Positions 60,362 through 64,000 of a stretch of DNA of 64,000 nucleotides are shown one piece after another. Each line of letters begins with the position of its first letter. The first letter of the stretch is position 1. Made by a program: the position numbers and the translations under genes. This DNA comes from Sphaerosporella brunnea (taxonomy: Eukaryota > Ascomycota > Pezizomycetes > Pezizales > Pyronemataceae). Below the pieces are notes generated by a model. That model ran no database searches. It had not been told where the DNA came from and saw only the letters and a program-made list of their open reading frames with translations. The stretch spans positions 1-64,000 of the forward strand of contig VXIS01000056.1 of NCBI GenBank assembly GCA_008704415.1, given 5' to 3'.

Positions 60362-61766
60362 ATGGCAGGAGCATTTGACCCGAAGGGAAGAACCCATATG
60401 CCGCTCCAGGCGCCGCTTGAAGATCTCCATCCCAGAGTCGCCCACATGAAGTCCGCCTGGCCTTCTTCGGCGACAAAGCTCTCCGCCTACCTCAACACTC
60501 GGCGGGAAGATACATTTGCGCAAGAGCTGCTGCAGGCGCTTCAGGGGAGGGAGGAAGACAACCTGATCGTTCTCAACATCTACCGGTATATCCCACGCAA
60601 TCACAAAAGGTTGATAATATCCCGCCGCCGCTAACAAAACCTCCCCGTGCAGCACGCTGGGCTCCCCAATCGACTTCGGCTTCGGCCCGTCCGCGCTGGC
60701 GCCGGTCTATCTGATGTTCAACCTGGTGCACATGAAAGACATCACCTACAGCGCCGAGATCAAGAAGACGCTGCTGTCGATCAAGAGCAGCGTGCCCGCG
60801 CGCCGCCTGCGGCTGCAATACGTGCTCGAGCGCCGCGGCGTCGACATCGAGAGCAACCACGACCTGGGCACGGGCCTCGAGATACCGCTGGCGCTCGACG
60901 TGTCGCAAGCGGCGCCGCGGCGGCCGAGCCAGTTCTGCAACTTGCGGCTGGTGCTGCGGTGGCAAGAGGGCTTCACGGGCAAGCGCATCGCGGCGCTGTT
61001 CGAAGCGCGCAAGAAGGCGTTCCTCGCCGCCGCAAAGTCGAAGCGCCGCAAGGCCAGCACCACCTCTTCCTCGTCCCACGGCATCCTGCCGTCTGAACGC
61101 TTCCTGGCGGGTATGCAGCAGAAGAAGCAGAAGAAGGACTCCACCGCCAGCACCGCTTTCGACGACGTCCTGGTCGCCCGCATCTACGTCGACCCCTACA
61201 TCACCGGCTTCGGCCCCGAACACTGCAGGGATCACTACGCCACGCTCGAGGACATGACCGAGGACCCGCGCGGCACCGAGGTCTTCTACTCGGCCGCGCA
61301 CCCGGACGGCTGCAGCGACGGCGTGTACTGGATCGTGTACGAGGACTGCTCGTGGGTGCTGAGCTTCCGCGAGCTGGCGCCCGAAACCCTGCAGCGCAGC
61401 AACAGCACCGGGGGAGGAGGAGGGGGAGGAGGAGGAGGAGGAGGAGGAGGAGGAGGAGGAGGAAACGGCCACGGAAACGCCGACAAAGCCGGCATCCCGC
61501 CTCCCCCTGCCCGCGTCTACCACGCCGTGTTCACAGGCACCACCCAGGACACCCCGCTCCTGAGCATCGATCTCGTCGCTGGCCAGATCGTCTTCAGCAG
61601 CTACATACCCGTGCACATCCTGGACATGCTGCTCGTCCTGCTCGGCGCCGTTTACAACCTCGAGGACGGCCTGCGCGATGCCGTCGACGCCAGGATGAAG
61701 TACGATGCCGCCTTCTTGAAGGAGGCCAGGAAGATTGAAACTGCTGTTGCCATTGGTTGCTTGTGA
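60362..61766 (+). CDS. Hypothetical protein with 18-glycine run
   Basis: Exons 60362-60585 and 60653-61766 join in frame across a 67-base intron (GTATAT...GTGCAG) to give 445 residues. The start MAGAFDPKGRTHMPLQAPL has good context. The splice restores IYRTLGSPIDFGFGPSALAP. I recognise no family. The middle (about residues 195-220) is Lys-rich; a run of 18 Gly at about 325-343 is encoded by a GGA repeat (61410-61463) and probably varies in length. The C-terminal half resembles a globular alpha/beta domain. The codons are strongly GC-rich compared with neighbours, as in well-expressed fungal genes. There is no signal peptide. The gene converges on the desaturase gene, 630 bases apart. Confidence 0.7.
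61410..61463. repeat. Coding GGA repeat (polyglycine)
   Basis: Trinucleotide repeat of mostly GGA/GGG codons inside the second exon of the preceding gene, encoding 18 Gly in a row. Confidence 0.9.
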
Positions 61767-62395
61767 TCTTGGTATGTAACTCTCTTACCTGCTGCCTGCT
61801 TATCTTCATTCCTTGAGCTGGTTATGGCTCTGTGTAGCGTCTTTTGAAGAGTTGTACCCTACTTGGAGTTCTTGAATATCAGCGGTTACTGTCTGCCTGT
61901 CGTTGTGAAGCATGTGCCAGTGATACACTGTGTTCGACGTGTCCATCACAATTTCTCACTCGAACAAACATGTAGATTCCACTATCTATTTGCCTTTTCA
62001 TGTGATAGATGGATGATAGATACGGCTTCAAATCATGAAACAAAGTCATATTTACAGCAGCCATCTTTCTATCCCAGCTATAGTTAGCTACTTAGCTAGC
62101 CAGCCTGTTTGTTCCTCCTCTACAGGTCTATATACTCCCTTCTCATCCCCATTATAACTCAACGTAACCACTCCGAACATTTTTGAGCCAAAGAAACAAG
62201 AGAAAAAAAATAACACGAAGATATCAAAAAAAAGCGCGAGCGAGCATCACAAGCAGCCAGGGAAACAAAAAAAAAAAAAAAAAAAAAAAAGCATCAAGCA
62301 GCATTTGCAACATCCCAAAGCCGCCGCCTTCCTATCTAAGATCATTCCAAGAGAAGAGAGAATCATAAACGCATAAAAACAAAGGAGAGGAGCAT
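61767..62395. other. Region between convergent genes
   Basis: AT-rich 3' flanks of both genes. A possible 3'-UTR intron (GTATGT near 61772 to GTGTAG near 61838) follows the unknown gene's stop codon. A run of 24 A lies at 62267-62290. Confidence 0.55.
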
Positions 62396-63886
62396 CTAAT
62401 CAATATCAACACCGACCTGAGCCGCCTCCTCCTTCTTCAAAATGCCCACGTGCACCATGTTCCGGATCTCGTTGACACGGGGCTTGACCTTCTCCTGCGG
62501 CATGGGCTTGGCGCCAAGGCCGTTGCGGTTGCGGAAGAACACGACGTCGCTAGCCTCGCCCGTGGTTCCCTCGCTCTCCTCGACCCACTGGCACCACCGC
62601 GCGCTCTTCCAGATGGCCTTGATGAAGCCGATGGCGCCGCCATCCGTGTCGGCGCGGTAGTGCTTGCCCATCACCTGCTTGATAGCCTCGGAGGCCTCGT
62701 CGGCGTGGTAGAAAGGGATGAGAGGGATGAAATGGTGGAGGACGTGGGTCTCGACGATGCCGTGCATGAGGTGGCGGCCAATGAAGCCAAACTCACGGTC
62801 GATGGTGGCGGCGGCGCCACGGCAGTAGTTCCAGGCCTCAGGGTAGTAGTGGGGGAGCGAGGGGTCCGTGTGCTGGAGGAAGGTGATAGCCACCAGCCAG
62901 TGGTTCACCCACAGGTAGGGGATACCGTACCAGATGGCGATGTTTCCGGCTCCCCACTTCTGACAAGCCAAGTAGATGGCGTATCCCATCAGCGCGATAC
63001 CGATGTCCGAGAGCACAATCAGCTTTCCGTCCTTGGCCTCGTAAAGAGGGGAGCGGGGGTCGAAGTGGTTAGCTCCGCCGAACAAGCCGTTGCGCTTTCC
63101 CTTGCCGCGGCCCTCACGCTGACGGGAGTGGTAGTTGTGGCCGGTGACATTGGTGAAGAGGTAAATAAGCCAGCCGAAGAGCTGCTGGGCGACAGCGTGA
63201 ATCAGGGTAGCGATCGGGGTCTCCTCGGTGAGCTCGGCCACGTTGTGGGCGATCCCCCCCGCGTACCGACGCGCGTACTCCCAGCGGGACTTGGGCACGA
63301 ACACCATGTCCTTCTCGAGGTTACCGGTCGAGTGGTGGTGCTTTCCGTGAGAGATCTTCCAGCTGAAGTACGGAACGAACAGCGACGAGTGCAGCACCCA
63401 TCCTACCGTGTCGTTGACGATCTTGGACTCCGAGAACGCCTGGTGTCCACACTCGTGCGCAATCACCCAGATTCCAGTACCAAACAGTCCCTGCGCGAAT
63501 CCGTACACTCCCCACGCCGCGGCACGCACCAATGTAGGTGCGCCGGAAAGCGAGGGCATGATCCACGAGTTGAACGCGTAGAAATTGGCAGCCATGTATG
63601 CGAAGTCGCGGGCAATGTACATAAGGCCTTTGACAGCTGACCGCTCGAAGCAGTGCTTGGGGATGGCATCACGGATGTCCTTGATGGTGAAGTCGGGGAG
63701 CTCGAACTTGTTGCCGTAGCCGTCGATCATGGGCTTTGAGGGCTCATCTCCCATCGACGACAGGGAAGTGGAGGAGGACGACATTGACGGGGACACAGAG
63801 GCGGAGGTGGAAGCGGAGAGCGGGGTGGAGGCCATCGAGACGGAGCCGCTGCGGCGGGCGCGAGACCGGGTCATTGGGGAGTCCAT
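62396..63886 (-). CDS. Delta-12 (oleate) fatty-acid desaturase
   Basis: A membrane-bound ER enzyme that inserts the Δ12 double bond into oleoyl chains to give linoleate, using cytochrome b5 electrons. It is a single coding exon of 496 residues from ATG 63886 (MDSPMTRSRARRSGS). The three histidine boxes are HECGH (144-148), HGKHHH (180-185) and HVLHH (381-385), with the second and third at family spacing. Hydrophobic helix pairs lie before and between them. About 50 Ser/Thr-rich N-terminal residues precede the conserved LPDFTIKDIRDAIPKHCFER start of the family. It could be a dual Δ12/Δ15 enzyme; sequence alone does not decide. A 5'-UTR intron is likely at 63900-63984 (GTAGGT...CTAACTAG). Confidence 0.96.
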   Translation of the reverse strand: MDSPMTRSRARRSGSVSMASTPLSASTSASVSPSMSSSSTSLSSMGDEPSKPMIDGYGNKFELPDFTIKDIRDAIPKHCFERSAVKGLMYIARDFAYMAANFYAFNSWIMPSLSGAPTLVRAAAWGVYGFAQGLFGTGIWVIAHECGHQAFSESKIVNDTVGWVLHSSLFVPYFSWKISHGKHHHSTGNLEKDMVFVPKSRWEYARRYAGGIAHNVAELTEETPIATLIHAVAQQLFGWLIYLFTNVTGHNYHSRQREGRGKGKRNGLFGGANHFDPRSPLYEAKDGKLIVLSDIGIALMGYAIYLACQKWGAGNIAIWYGIPYLWVNHWLVAITFLQHTDPSLPHYYPEAWNYCRGAAATIDREFGFIGRHLMHGIVETHVLHHFIPLIPFYHADEASEAIKQVMGKHYRADTDGGAIGFIKAIWKSARWCQWVEESEGTTGEASDVVFFRNRNGLGAKPMPQEKVKPRVNEIRNMVHVGILKKEEAAQVGVDID

Positions 63887-63899
63887 TATGATCCGCAAG

Positions 63900-63984
63900 C
63901 TAGTTAGAAAGCAAACAATCAGCAAAAGGTTCCTTTGTCCCCTCCTTGCGGCGAATTGCTCGCAAACAGAGGCAGATAACCTAC
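63900..63984 (-). other. Probable 5'-UTR intron of the desaturase gene
   Basis: On the minus strand, donor GTAGGT at 63984 and acceptor CTAACTAG ending at 63900, with the branch-like CTAAC close to the acceptor, lie 13 bases before the start codon. The frame stays open through it, so translation from an upstream start cannot be excluded. Confidence 0.4.
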
Positions 63985-64000
63985 CTAACAATACCGGCGG

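Noticed and set aside
60573..61616. 347-codon minus-strand frame
   Set aside because: Shadow of the plus-strand gene; GC-rich codons there leave few stops on the other strand.
62450..63640. 396-codon plus-strand frame
   Set aside because: Antisense shadow of the desaturase, which has all three histidine boxes on the minus strand.

Overview
The window is chromosomal DNA of a filamentous ascomycete (Pezizomycotina-type). The evidence is spliced genes with short introns (46 to 87 bases, clear GT-AG and often a CTAAC/CTGAT-like branch site), and protein families typical of moulds: a Δ12 fatty-acid desaturase, a Rab4-type GTPase, a fungal bZIP variant, a rhodopsin-like seven-helix membrane protein, intracellular GH1 and GH2 glycosidases and a lactose-permease-like sugar transporter. 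The class or genus cannot be read from the sequence. Sixteen genes are supported, with long intergenic stretches that carry simple repeats and transposon remains.

Layout. 1-6.3 kb holds no convincing gene, but contains a 449-bp inverted-terminal-repeat element (3386-3834). 6.3-12.4 kb: an MDR quinone-reductase-like enzyme (-), an unknown helical protein (+), a possible 48-residue ORF (-) and an ACSS3-like acyl-CoA synthetase (+). 12.4-17 kb has no recognised gene. 17-22 kb: a seven-TM protein, an alpha/beta hydrolase and a Rab4-family GTPase, all +. 22-34 kb is a possible sugar-use block: GH2 beta-mannosidase (-), GH1 beta-glucosidase (-) and an eight-exon sugar transporter (+). A second copy of the 449-bp element (29984-30392, inverted) lies between the glucosidase and the transporter. 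34.4-36.6 kb is a transposon patch: a 5'-truncated LINE with a 14-bp target-site duplication, a LINE 3'-end fragment and a decayed pogo/Fot1-like element flanked by TA. 41-43 kb: a bZIP transcription factor. 43-48 kb is mostly low-complexity DNA. 48-55 kb: an unknown protein (-), a small peptidase-inhibitor-I9-like protein (+) and a 914-residue kelch-repeat protein (-). 59-64 kb: two unknown genes in tandem (+) converging on a Δ12-desaturase gene (-).

How they fit together. The only functional grouping I can argue for is GH2 + GH1 + transporter: both hydrolases lack a visible signal peptide, so disaccharides or short beta-gluco/manno-oligosaccharides taken up by the transporter could be split in the cytosol. 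This is inference from families and proximity. The clearest sequence-level discovery is a LINE 3'-terminal stem-loop that keeps its pairing through a compensatory change in different copies. I saw no CRISPR array, rRNA or convincing tRNA gene and no recognisable secondary-metabolite cluster.
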